A stretch of DNA of 64,000 nucleotides from positions 52,995,519-53,059,518 of the forward strand of contig CM070594.1 in assembly GCA_036346395.1 (NCBI GenBank), written 5' to 3'. The first letter of the stretch is position 1. Each line of letters opens with the position of its first letter. The notes below the pieces were generated by a model. The model was not told the DNA's origin. It did not search any database and saw nothing but the letters and a program-made list of their open reading frames with translations. This document shows, in pieces, positions 11,111-21,312 of this stretch. The stretch comes from Hsuehochloa calcarea. Taxonomy: Eukaryota > Streptophyta > Magnoliopsida > Poales > Poaceae. Both the position numbers and the translations under genes were made by a program.

Positions 11111-12130
11111 TATCTACCTCGTACATAGCTCAAATGATATACTACATAATTGGACTACATTTATCTAATCTACTAAATTCTATGTCGCTATTTTTGTTTG
11201 CTAACTGACAATGTTTTGTCATAATGTACAAAGTTCGAAAAAAATGTACATGCAAAATGGCTGAGCGGATAGGATACTCCGTTTATCACTCCTCTGCGAC
11301 GAACTAGCAGAGCTTCGCTACCTTTCTTCTCTCCATGTTCTCCTCTCTTTCTGTTTTTTTTCTGGAATTAAAATGAGTTTGGACTAATTCTTTTTGTTTT
11401 TATAGTTGGATTCTTGTCGCTAGTTGAAGTGGCGACAGATGACTGTTCATTTTCAACTGGTGACAGGAAGTTGGACTGACGATAAAAGGGGAGCAGAGTA
11501 CCTGTCGCCAGTTGAACCGGCGATATGACTCATTTTTGCTATTTTTTGAGCCGACTAATTATTTTTATAATTTTATTATAAAGAAATATTATTTTAACAA
11601 AAAAATCAGTAGGAGATTCGAAGGCACGTAGGCAGTGGCATACTAGACATGCCTTTGCACCAATTTGGTCTGTTCTCCGATGAATTTTGTCTCTCACGGT
11701 ATGGTTTTTCCGAATATGTTTAGGGCAAAATATATGTTCAGGGTAGGGATATGGATCGAGTCAAGTTTAGACGATCCAATGACCGTTTTGTAGTGCGTGT
11801 AGTCCGGTAACACAGAACAAAGAGTAAAAGTGTATGCGCAATTGTATTCACACTTTTTGTGCTGGCTTGTGGAGAGCGACACGAACTTGTTCTCCACTCA
11901 CGGGTAGAAAGTGCTAGCCATGATTCAAGTTGCATTCCTCCACTTAATAGACACATTCAGTACAGAAACCAAAAACTTCATACTACAGATCACTACATTT
12001 ACGAAAGAAAGAGAAAAAATGATTCTGAGATGGACGCAATATTAATAGACGGTCTAATGAACTCCATTTTTTTTTTTTTTGAAACAACAAAGGAAAGGAG
12101 AACCCTTAGATCAGGATGGCCCGATTACGA
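11111..12130. other. Intergenic stretch, no gene recognised
   Basis: AT-rich sequence without a convincing gene apart from the inverted sub-repeats at 11415-11530. A T-homopolymer of 14 bases lies at about 12067. The short open frames here have no recognisable domain. Confidence 0.6.
11415..11530. repeat. Inverted sub-repeats around CCAGTTGAACCGGCGA
   Basis: Three related words occur: TCGCTAGTTGAAGTGGCGAC (11417), TTTTCAACTGGTGACAGG (11451, opposite orientation) and CCTGTCGCCAGTTGAACCGG (11502). Such short inverted motifs resemble the subterminal repeats of CACTA elements, but no terminal CACTA sequence was found next to them, so the assignment is open. Confidence 0.5.
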
Positions 12131-12622
12131 TCAAACGGCCCTCGTCGCGCACACAAAATGCTCCCTCTTCCGCCCCATCTCCTGGAGCACCCTGACAACT
12201 TCACCAAGCACAACCGCGGGCTCCAAGTTGCCCTTCATGCCCACCAGCTCAGCCAATGCATCGATCTTCCTTATAAAACTCTCGTCGTAGAAAAGCTCTT
12301 CTAAGCTCACCACCTCGTCCTCCGACTCATCGCCGGTCTCCTGCACCGCCTGGACACCCGGCGCGTCTGCGTCCGACACGGTGTCTGGGTCACCGATTCG
12401 TGCACGATCACAGAGATTCATCATCGTCTTGTCAACTTGGTCCGGGCGAGTTGCGATGCCGGTGCGGGACAACCGTGTCCGGTGAAGCGCCTCCAAGCCC
12501 ATGACCTGGGTGTCATACGAGACACCGATGTGCTCCACGGCCGGAGCCGGACTGAAGCATCTGAGGTCCACGCCAGAGAGGTCGAAGAAGATGTACTGCG
12601 GCAACGGCACGGCATGTTCCAT
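12131..12622 (-). CDS. Uncharacterised protein, 163 aa
   Basis: An intact frame starting at ATG 12622 (MEHAVPLPQYIFFDLSGVDL) and ending at the stop at 12131. The ATG has A at -3 and G at +4, a good plant context; upstream codons in the same frame lack another ATG and are taken as leader. The protein begins with a hydrophobic beta-like segment, has an acidic middle (GDESEDEVVSLEELFYD near residues 95-112) and ends in a leucine-rich helix (ALAELVGM, VVLGEVVRVLQEMGRK). No signal peptide or membrane segment is seen. A TATA-like TATTTATAG lies at 12836-12828 on the minus strand, about 210 bases upstream. I do not recognise the family; it resembles small lineage-specific grass proteins. Confidence 0.6.
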   Translation of the reverse strand: MEHAVPLPQYIFFDLSGVDLRCFSPAPAVEHIGVSYDTQVMGLEALHRTRLSRTGIATRPDQVDKTMMNLCDRARIGDPDTVSDADAPGVQAVQETGDESEDEVVSLEELFYDESFIRKIDALAELVGMKGNLEPAVVLGEVVRVLQEMGRKREHFVCATRAV

Positions 12623-12699
12623 TTTTGCTCTTCTCCTCGCTTTGTGAATGCGCAACAGGAAAAAAAAAGGAATGTGAGGTCAGTATAAGATTATCGCCC

Positions 12700-14090
12700 A
12701 AGAGGAGAAAATATAATGATGCAAAAAATAACGACTACATGAAAAAGATTACCTATCAGCGTCTAGTCTATGCTTTCTTATGTGGGCGCGGTGCCGTGTG
12801 TGTGTTCATGTGAGGATAAGAGGCCCCTATAAATACAAATGTCCTGAGCCGGTGCTGATTTGACTTGGAAGTAAACAAGTACTACTCCTTGTGGTGGCAT
12901 TAGAAAAGTAGTACTATTTGATTGGTGTGGCAAGGTGAAAGAACAGAAAGGGTTAAGGTGGAAATTGTGCCGATAAATTAAACTAGACGCGGTGCTTTTG
13001 AAAGGGCGAAGTTGGCAGGTTCATACCGCTGGTAGCTTCCGGCAAACATGGTCCTCGTCAAGGGGCTTTCCGCTTGAAACAAGCACGAAAATTAGGCCCC
13101 ACAAACGCCTAGATGAACACTCTTTTGACAGGAAGTTATCCGTGATCATACATGACATTAATCTGCGCCAAAGCGTTCGGCGCTATGTTTGATGCATTGA
13201 TTTTTGCTTAATCGGCAAGGCATGCCTATATGCATCTTGTAATTCAAGCCAAACGAATAAGTAGGTATCAACATTGTCTAATTCAACACCCAATTCAGGG
13301 TGGGGGGATTAATGTACCCTCCCTACTTCAACAAGTGCTGTCCAAAAGTTTGTGCTTAGTTTACTAAAGGAATTTACTACATATATATCTGACGTCCGGA
13401 GGCCGTATCCGAATCGGTCGCTCCACCGTACTCCCAGAACCACACATACCCACCTTTTAAAAAATAAAGTCACGTTCTAACTCCTCACTTACCCTGCTCT
13501 TTCTACTGTTCTCCTTCTCTCCTCCGAATCTGACATTGTTAGGAAACCGAGTTTAAAAAATCGAGTGTTTTTTATAAGTTTTTAATGCTAGTTAACCGTT
13601 GTTGCGTATGTGAATGCAAAACGTTGCATGCATTGTTTTTCCTTGCGATAGTACGGCGAGCGTCCGATGGAAAATTTTGGATTGAATGTCCGGGCGCTAA
13701 TCCTCCCTTAAACTTAAACTAGATGGCATCATGGCAGAGTCACGCAGCAGCTCATGTTTCTGAGTTTGCCGCTGTCCCCTGGCGGAGTTTCAGGGTAAAA
13801 CACCAATTTATCTGCTAATGACGATGGACTAGTGGGGAGTATGCATGCATGGGACCGGCCGGCGGCACAGTCCGGTTTGTTTATCAAAGCGCGGGCCCGG
13901 AATTCGGGGGCGCGCGTGCGCACGACCGCGGCCTAGTGCGCGCGTGCGGCCGGCAGCGAGCTTCCGCAACCGCGTGGCCTCGTGCCGGGAGACCAGGGAA
14001 TTTGGACCGAGCCGCGCAAGGCTACCGTCTGTATGATTACGTTACAGCTGGCCAAATAGGATCGTGTTGGTTGGTCGGTCCAAGGTACAA
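12700..14090. other. Intergenic stretch, no gene recognised
   Basis: No coding region could be supported. Apart from the TATA-like element assigned to the minus-strand ORF, I see only mixed-composition sequence that becomes GC-rich from 13850. Short frames at 13845-14328 are by-products of GC content. Confidence 0.55.
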
Positions 14091-14147
14091 CATCAGAGGT
14101 GGGTATTGGGCCAGGCCAGCCGTGCTGGTTCAGCCCGGGTCTATCGT

Positions 14148-15181
14148 GCTTTGGGTTTTATCGTGCTATGCTGGTTTGGCTCAATCACCCCGCCGTGCCA
14201 TGCCGTGCCGGTCCACTTCGCCTCCGGTCAGGCCCAGGTACGGCCCAAAGCCCGTCGTCTTTGGGGTCGTCTTGTGCCGATCAAGCCCGACTGAAATAAC
14301 TATAGGCAGCGAAGCGGCGATAGCGTGATGACCGCCATCTTCATTTCTCTGGTACTCGTCTCATTAAAAACTAGTTAAAATTTAATTAATTGGTAAAGAC
14401 ATGGGTACGTAAATATTTCGGGGAAAATTGAATTATTTTTTAATACTTTACAAATACAATGTTACTGCCTCGTTAAAAACCTTACGCCTCAGAGTGGGGT
14501 TCCCCGAGTAAGGAAAAGAGTACAGTAACAACATACGTACATAGTAGCTACTCATTAATGTCGAGATCGTTCATACATTCGAGGTCAGTGTACGCTTGCA
14601 CGATCTCAAGATCCTCCAGTTGATGTTGTTACCGCTCTTTAGCCAATTCCCAGTCCTTGGCGCTTTGGGCCTTATCGTGCCGTGCTGATTTGACCCGGTC
14701 ACCCCGCCATGCCATGCCGTGCCGGCCCACCTCGCCTCCGATCAGACCCAGGCACGGCCCAAAACTCGTCGTGCTGGAGTCGTGTCGTGCTAGCCCAAGC
14801 CCAGCTCGAAATAACTATAGACGGCGGAAGCGATGATGGCGGCGGTGACCGCCGTCTTCATTCCTCTTGTACTCGTCTCATTAAAAACTAGTTAAAATTC
14901 AATTAATTGGTAAAAACATGGGCACGTAAATATTTTAGGGAAAATTGAATTTTTTTTTAATATTTTACAGATACAATGTTACTGCCTTGTTAAAAACCTT
15001 ACGCCCCAGAGTGGGGTTTCTTGAATAAGGAAAAGAGTACAGTAACAACATGGGTACATACCAGCTACTCATTAATGTCGAGATCGTTCATGCGTTCGAA
15101 GTCAGCGTACGCTTGCACGATCTCAAGATCCTCCTGTTGATGTTGTTGCCACTCTTTAGCCAATTCCCAGTCCTTGGCGCA
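14148..15181. repeat. 517-bp tandem duplication including the 3' end of the hAT transposase gene
   Basis: Two adjacent copies (about 14148-14664 and 14665-15181) align along their length: TTTGGG...ATCGTGC starts, CACCCCGCC, CTCATTAAAAACTAGTTAAA, TACAATGTTACTGCC, GAGTGGGGTT and CTCATTAATGTCGAGATCG at 14551 and 15068. Each copy carries the last codons and stop of the transposase plus the downstream subterminal region, so one is a redundant gene tail. Confidence 0.85.
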
Positions 15182-17255
15182 TGTGATTGCCTCCACCATT
15201 CTAGGCGTGAGTGATGATCTTCTTTCTTCAATTATTCTCCTGTCATGCTGAACGTTGCTTCTGAAGAGACAGTGGACACCGGCACCAGCAAAACATCCCG
15301 TGCGAAATGTGACAACACAGGAAATATCAGCTTGTTGTTCTTCCACCACTCGAGCAAGTCTATCTTTCCATCAGAAAGATCAGAATCAATGTTTGCAAAA
15401 TCATGCTCCAGGTAGTGGTTTAGCTCTGAGACAGAATTCCACAAGGGGGTTGCCTGAGACTGAGAGGATGAAGAACTGAACTTGCCCTTTAGTTTCTTCC
15501 ACAAGTGGGATGTCAAATTTTTCTTTCCTTGTTGCGTCTGCTGTGAGGCCTCCGATCTCACGCTGCTGCCAAATTTGTCATGATACATGCGGAAAACACG
15601 AAAAAGCTCTTCTTTGACATGTGCAAAAGCTTCCGAGTAATCAAGACCGAGACATTCACCTATTCCCTCCATACCGATCTGCAAACCTGACAACTTATTT
15701 GTAGAATCGAAAATGATAGCAAAGCAATACACGTGTGAAATAGAACCGAAATATTTAATAATTATTTCCTCCATTAGTGCGACAGCATGACCTAAAAGGG
15801 GATCATTCCTAGATTTGGCAATCTTATCTGCAATTAACCAAATAAATTCTATAACTAAGGGAGATGTAAGGTAATAAACACCAGATAACATCTTTGTTGC
15901 TTTATAAAAAAGTTTTAAAAACTTCTGAAAATGACTAGCAATCTGCCAACCTAAATTAGTAACTACTAATTCATTGTCTTGAGAGTTAGCATTGACAAAT
16001 ACGGATATAACATGTTCATACCCTTGTAACTTCTTTAACATGATATAGGTCGAGTTCCACCTCACCTTCATATCAAGGCCAAATTTTCTTGGCTCCTTCC
16101 CATTGGCCACGCAGTACTCCGCGAACCTAGCTGCCATTTGTGAGGTATCGAACGGCGTCGCGGACACTGTTCAAAAATCCGCCAATCGCTTGCATACCAT
16201 CTTGAACAACACGGTTCAAGATATGGCATACACATCTCTGGTGGAGAACATAACCACCAATATATGTCTGCAATCTTGGGGTGAGGATGTTCATAGCAGT
16301 AGTGTTCGCTGATGCGTTATCAAGAGTTATAGAAGTAATCTTATTGTCTATCTTAAAATCATCAAATACGCGTAGTATACGCTCGGCAATGGCCTCTCCC
16401 GTGTGTGATTCGTTAACTACCTTAAACCCTATGACTCTCTTGTTTAGCTTGTAATTGTCGTCTAAATAATGGGCTACAACACTAAGGTATGCACTTCTCT
16501 GGCGTGATGATGTCTAGATGTCCGAAGTTATAGCAAAAGAGAACTGAACTTGTAGGAATAGTTCTTTTAGCTGTGCTAGTTCCTTATGATATATCTGTAA
16601 AAAAATCAGATGTAATGGTTCTCCTACTAACATGTTGGTACTGTAGGCAAAAGCCATGTTGGATCATTCTTTCGAACGCGCGACTTTCACCCATCCTAAT
16701 CGGTTGATCTTCTGCAACAATATATCTAGCAATTTTCTCACGGGCAGAAAGCGGGATGTATATCTAAGTACTTACAGAGCCATCGGCCTCGAAGTTTAGC
16801 TGCGTTTGTACTCCTCCCCCTCGGCTTTGTGCCCCGATCTTGCGTAAGCATGCTTTGTAGTGCCGATTCAAGTGCCCTGTCACTGCAGCTGTACGAGCAG
16901 ATAATTTAGCTTGGCAATAATTACAAGTTGCGATATCTACCGTTTGGCCGTCTTGGATTTCTAACTCCGTGTCATGTGCTTCCGACAATTAGCTCTTCGT
17001 CGCACCGCCAATGTTGCCGTCCGTGGACACGGGAGAGAACTCTAGAGCCCCTATTGGCTCCGGACCGCCCTGGTACTCATCGTAGCCCTCTGTACGATCC
17101 ATATGACAGTCATCCATGCCGTAGTCTCCCATGCTTGGCGAGAACTGGCGAGGATTAACAGGAGTCGGAGCCGGAGGAGGACTAGGGGAGCGGCGCCGAG
17201 AGCTTACACTAAGTCGCTCTCTTTGTCCTTTTGTGCTCCGACTCCTCGGTAGCAT
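15065..17255 (-). pseudogene. hAT transposase, near full length but with stops and frameshifts
   Basis: Starts at ATG 17255 with a basic, proline-rich N-terminus. A TAA at 16987 separates it from a BED zinc finger (CNYCQAKLSARTAAVTGHLN, about 16925-16870). After another stop near 16766 the frame continues through PIRMGESRAFERMIQHGF (about 16690), the catalytic-region motif ITLDNASANTTAMN (about 16330), and CVCHILNRVVQDG (about 16230), which is the hAT C-x2-H signature. The frame 16167-15232 holds the DUF4413-like part and the hAT dimerisation domain (LLEWWKNNKLIFPVLSHFAR); a frameshift near 15240 separates the last 60 codons, ending at stop 15065. Family members cut and paste DNA with 8-bp duplications. 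The copy is inactive but reads well, suggesting recent decay. Confidence 0.85.
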
Positions 17256-17589
17256 ACTGCTCGGGAGCTCCTTGGTAGCATAATGGATGGATCGACGGTG
17301 AATAAATGGGGGGAGAGTAGATGGATGTTAAAGAAATGAGGAGAGTAGATGGATGATGAATAAATGAAAGTTGATTTTTGTATGCTGAAGAAATGAGATC
17401 ACTGAGTTGATTTTTGTATGTGGCACGACGAATGCTTGGTCATTTTATAGGCACGATGAGTTGCCGAACGTTGGCTTCCGAATCCGATCGTTGAGCTTCT
17501 CAATCCGAACGTTGCCTGTCCTGTCTTCCTTTCTAATCCTTATTTTCTCTCGCGATTGAAACTGTGCTTGCCCGTTTACAATCAAAGCT

Positions 17590-18185
17590 GATTTGAAAGA
17601 AAGGGAGATTCCCTGCCCGATGATTCCCTCTGCCCCTAGCCCTCTCTCTCTCTCTCCCCCCCTCATCCGGTTTCTCTCTCCCCCTCCCCCGGTTTCTCTC
17701 TCTCTCTCTCCCTCACCCTCTCTTTTTCCCCGCCCCTCCCTCTTTTTCCCCGTCCCTGGCCCCCACGCTCTCTCTCCCCCCGGTTTCTCTCGCTCTCTCT
17801 CCCTCTTTTTTTCCCCGCCCCACGCCCCCTCGTCTTCCGTCTTCGTCTCCCACGCCACGCCAGTACACCACCTCGTCTCCCTCGCTCGCCCCCTCGCGGC
17901 CTCGCCTCCCTCACCCCTGGCTCCCCTGCTTCCCGATCGCCCCCTCACCTCGCCCCCCTCAGTGGTCGCCCTCGTCTTCCTCGCCCTCGCCCCTCCTCGC
18001 TCCCTCCCGGTCGGCCCTCTCGTGGGCTCGCCTCCTCACCCGGCTCCCTGCTCCCACGCTCGCCTCGCCCCCTCCTCGGTCGCCCTCCTCGCCTCCCTCG
18101 CCTCCCAGTGGCCTCCTCCGCCTCGCCTACATCGCCTCCACCCCTGGCCTCCCTCGCCTTCCCGTCACCCTCATCACCCCCCCAG
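17590..18185. repeat. CT-rich low-complexity tract
   Basis: Plus strand dominated by (CT)n, CCCC and CCCTC runs, upstream of the minus-strand hAT transposase. Open frames in both directions across it (a proline/serine-rich one on plus, an arginine/glutamate-rich one on minus) reflect composition. It could be the leader/promoter of the transposon. Confidence 0.7.
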
Positions 18186-18839
18186 GCGTGGCCTTGACAA
18201 CCGACCCTTGCTGCGCCTCGGCGGGGCGGAGCGACGGAGGCGAGGAGTCGCGTCGGGAGGTGGAGCGGTGGGAGTGAGGCGCGCGACAGCGGCGAGTGGC
18301 GGAGAGTGCGAGGCGTCTTGGCCGTGGGAGGCTCCCGTCCGAGGCCGGCCGGCGCGCCTGCTCGCGCCTCTCCAGCTCTCCGTGCCCGGCGCCGTGGCGT
18401 CTTTCTCCTCCGTGAGCGTCGCCGCCGTCTTGGTCTAGCGCGGAGGCGCGGCGGACGCGAGGATCTTGCGGCGGCCGGCGAGCGCGGGCGCGAGGCGCGA
18501 GCCTGACGGAGGCACGATCGCATGCCGGCCGTGCCAAACCGTGCCGTCTTGCGGCCAAGCACGCGGCGATTGGCGGTCGTGCCGTGCCACCTGACGGGCT
18601 GGCTTGCTAGGCCCATCCCAGCCCACCGTTCGGGCCATGCCACCGGCTGCCACATCGGGTCGGGCGGTGCGTCTGGCCGTCTTGGGCGGAAATTGGCACA
18701 ACCCGACTCGACTCTATACAACACTATAAGCTGTACTGTTTATGATTTATATCGGCTTAGCACGACTGCTTGTATTGTGTTTGGGTCGTTACTCTAGCAT
18801 AGTGGGTGGTCGATGCAGCACGAATAAAAGACGATGTCG

Positions 18840-19572
18840 GTATGCATAGACAAGACGAGTCCGCCCAGCCCAACATAGCCCATCTAACTCACTACGCATG
18901 AAATGATAAACATTAGGACATCAGCTCACAAGTCAGAGAAACAATCAAACAAGCACATAATCATTTCATCAGAATTCAAATTATCAAAGCATTCATCAGA
19001 ATCAATCACAATTCACACCATTTATTCACAGTTCACAGTTTCACACCATTCATTTACAGCACAAAATACATCATTCATTTACAGCACAAAATATGCGATC
19101 ATCAAAATCAATCAAGAAACTGGCGAACGGCCGACGGGCCGTGCCTGGGCCACCACCCAGCACGGCCCATCTAATAGCCAGTCGAAACGGACCGTGCCGA
19201 AATAGGTCGTGTTTGGTAGTGCTCGTGTCGTTCCGTGCCGGGCTAGACCGCCCATTTGACTAGATCTGGATTACATATGTGCAATGGCGATGAAGAAAAA
19301 TACTATCATGTAGGATGACCGATCTCTTCGAGTTGGAAAGGGGGTATGGAGCAGTTTGGATTAGAATCTAAATGAACAAAATCAAACTTTGATAAAGACC
19401 TATAAAATTTGGTTCGATTTGCTTTGTTACCGAATTTTGGTACTACCAAAAAATTGATAACGCATGTGTCCTTGTGCGAGCTGTACGGGCAAAATCTAGG
19501 CACCCGAAATGCTCGCCCTGCGTGCTGTGCCGTTCCAAGGGGGACGTCGGGGAATAAATCCTATAGTACCTA
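18840..19572. other. hAT subterminal region and short spacer, no gene
   Basis: 18840-19250 is probably the outer hAT arm, with simple tandem wording around ATTCATTTACAGCACAAAAT (19047-19093, two copies of a 29-base unit). From 19250 to the MITE at 19573 nothing coding is recognised. Confidence 0.55.
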
Positions 19573-20293
19573 GGCCCTGTTTGTTTAGGCTTAGTCTTTT
19601 TGGCTTATAGCTTAAAGCTAGCTTTTTGGCTTAATTGGCTTATAAGCCTCCCAGCTTTTAAGCCAAGTTTTGGTGTTTGGTAATCTGGCTTTTTATAGGA
19701 TGTTGGCTTATTGAGTTGTGTGTGAAGGATAAAAAGTCTGAATTGCTCTTGAGGGTTTGAAGGATGTTTTTAAGGATGAATTTAAACTTATTTTTTCATG
19801 GGATTTGTAACTATGACGATACGTGTAAGTGTACATATGAAACAAAAAAAAGTTTTGCTTGTTCGTGCATATATTAATTATGGACATTGCGTAATGAAAG
19901 AAATTAATATAGAAAGACATATTTTAGCCAACCAAATAAAATAATATCCGATCATATCATAATAAAGTATCGCTTGGGTCATAATCTTCATTAAGATCAC
20001 ATCTCTCGAAAATCTCATCACGTAAAGCACTATCTCGGATAAAATTGTGTAGTGAAAAAAAGATATTCATGTTTATATACTGAATGGCATTTTGGGGGTA
20101 ATTTTAGCGAACTTTAGTGGTAATCAGTTATTCTATTCTGCAATAGCCAAAAAAAGCACCTCTTCCTTGGCTTATGGCTTTTAGGCTTAAATAGACTTAA
20201 GCTTTTTATAAGCTACATAAAAAAGCCACCCCTTTATTTAGGTTTAGGCTTTTTTGCTTATAAGCCAAAGAAAAAGTCTAAACAAACAGGGCC
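19573..20293. mobile_element. 721-bp MITE with GGCCCTGTTTGTTTAGGCTT terminal inverted repeats
   Basis: The left end reads GGCCCTGTTTGTTTAGGCTT and the right end, on the other strand, reads GGCCCTGTTTGTTTAGACTT. Inverted matching continues inward with the CTTTTTGGCTTATA/AAGCC words. The trinucleotide CTA flanks both sides (19570-19572 and 20294-20296), a possible 3-bp target duplication as in PIF/Harbinger-like elements. No transposase inside. GGCCCTGTTTG ends are common in grass MITEs; superfamily is not certain because CTA is short. Confidence 0.75.
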
Positions 20294-20296
20294 CTA

Positions 20297-21312
20297 GTCT
20301 ATTTTCCCATCAGGTCAATTCCCTTTGGAGGATGCCACACGTTTCGCACAAATCTGAAAGCATCTCAAAGCCTTCCTTCCAAGTACATCCTGCTTTCCAT
20401 CTCATCGGCGTCAGTCCTTTCCGGCTTCTTCTCGAGGCAGAAGGGGCGCTCGAGCACAATTGAAGCCGATTATTAGCCGGCATGATTAATGATCAAATTG
20501 CGTGGGGTTAATTGCATCTTCTATCTTCTCAATTAGTACTCGTCTCCATCTCGCAAGGCCACGAAGTCATTCGAAGCCATGAAATCGATTTCTGTAGCAG
20601 TATCTGCCGGATGACACTACACCACCGTCCACCCGAATAACTCATCGCCCGTGCTTATGTCCTCATCACCATCGTCGCATTAGCGTCACCACCGGCCAAT
20701 CAACAGAATCCAAATGGGAAAAAGAAGGTCGGTTAAGGGGAAGTTAATGAGATGGAGGTTTTAATATTAGTGTTGTCACATGTCATGGTTTAGAGAGGGC
20801 CCAAATTTATAGCCTAAAAGACTAGGTCTTATAGGATTCGTGCTGTTCCAGCATAATTGTTGCATTCTTTCCTTATTTCACAGGGCTTTTTTTAGAGAGA
20901 GATTTATTGGGTTGTTTGTTGATGCATGCGTTACTGCCGTGTTGATACCAGGAGGGGGTTCAGTGTACTAGCTTTGCACAAAGTATAATAATGATTTCAG
21001 GTTGTCTTATTCATAGGAGGACTCCACGGTAGTGTAGCATCTACAAATCGGTTTCGGAATTGCTAAAAAATAGTCGAATATTTTTTTGGGGGGAAAGAGT
21101 GAATATTTTGCTTGAAGATTCGTGCTTCGGTCGAATGGTTCATCCTCTCCGGCGGTGGCGGCAAGTTAGGGCGGTGGTTCGCAGGATTAGAGGTAGGGTT
21201 CACCTTTTAGGGGTTTAGGTTCACTGGGACCCGGATTTAGAGGGAAGCCGGGGTGGCGGAGGCATGGCGGTGGTGCCGCCGACTGTGGGCTTGTGAGACG
21301 ACGGGGCAAGGG
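20297..21312. other. Intergenic stretch, no gene recognised
   Basis: No supported gene. Mixed composition with G-rich segments around 21140-21300, where words such as GGCGGTGGCGGCAAG suggest a decayed coding or promoter fragment, but no family is recognised. Confidence 0.5.

Larger units (their letters stand above)
14093..19250 (-). mobile_element. hAT-superfamily transposon, degenerate (borders approximate)
   Basis: Contains a near full-length hAT transposase on the minus strand (17255-15065), flanked on both sides by sequence rich in GCCGTGCC/GGCACGG words, as in the subterminal regions of grass hAT elements (14110-14290, 14660-14790, 18520-18700, 19110-19250). Candidate ends are CAGAGGTGGGTATTGGGCC at 14093 and, on the other strand, TAGTCAAATGGGCGGTCTAG near 19250; the match between them is weak and no clean 8-bp target duplication was found, so borders are tentative. 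The left side is enlarged by a 517-bp tandem duplication. Confidence 0.7.

Noticed and set aside
17593..18438. 281-codon plus-strand frame, proline/serine-rich
   Set aside because: It follows a CT-rich low-complexity tract with open frames on both strands; no domain, and it sits in the leader of the minus-strand hAT element.
14093..19250. A clean 8-bp target duplication for the hAT element
   Set aside because: Flanks near 14085-14092 and 19251-19262 do not give an identical 8-mer; borders left tentative.
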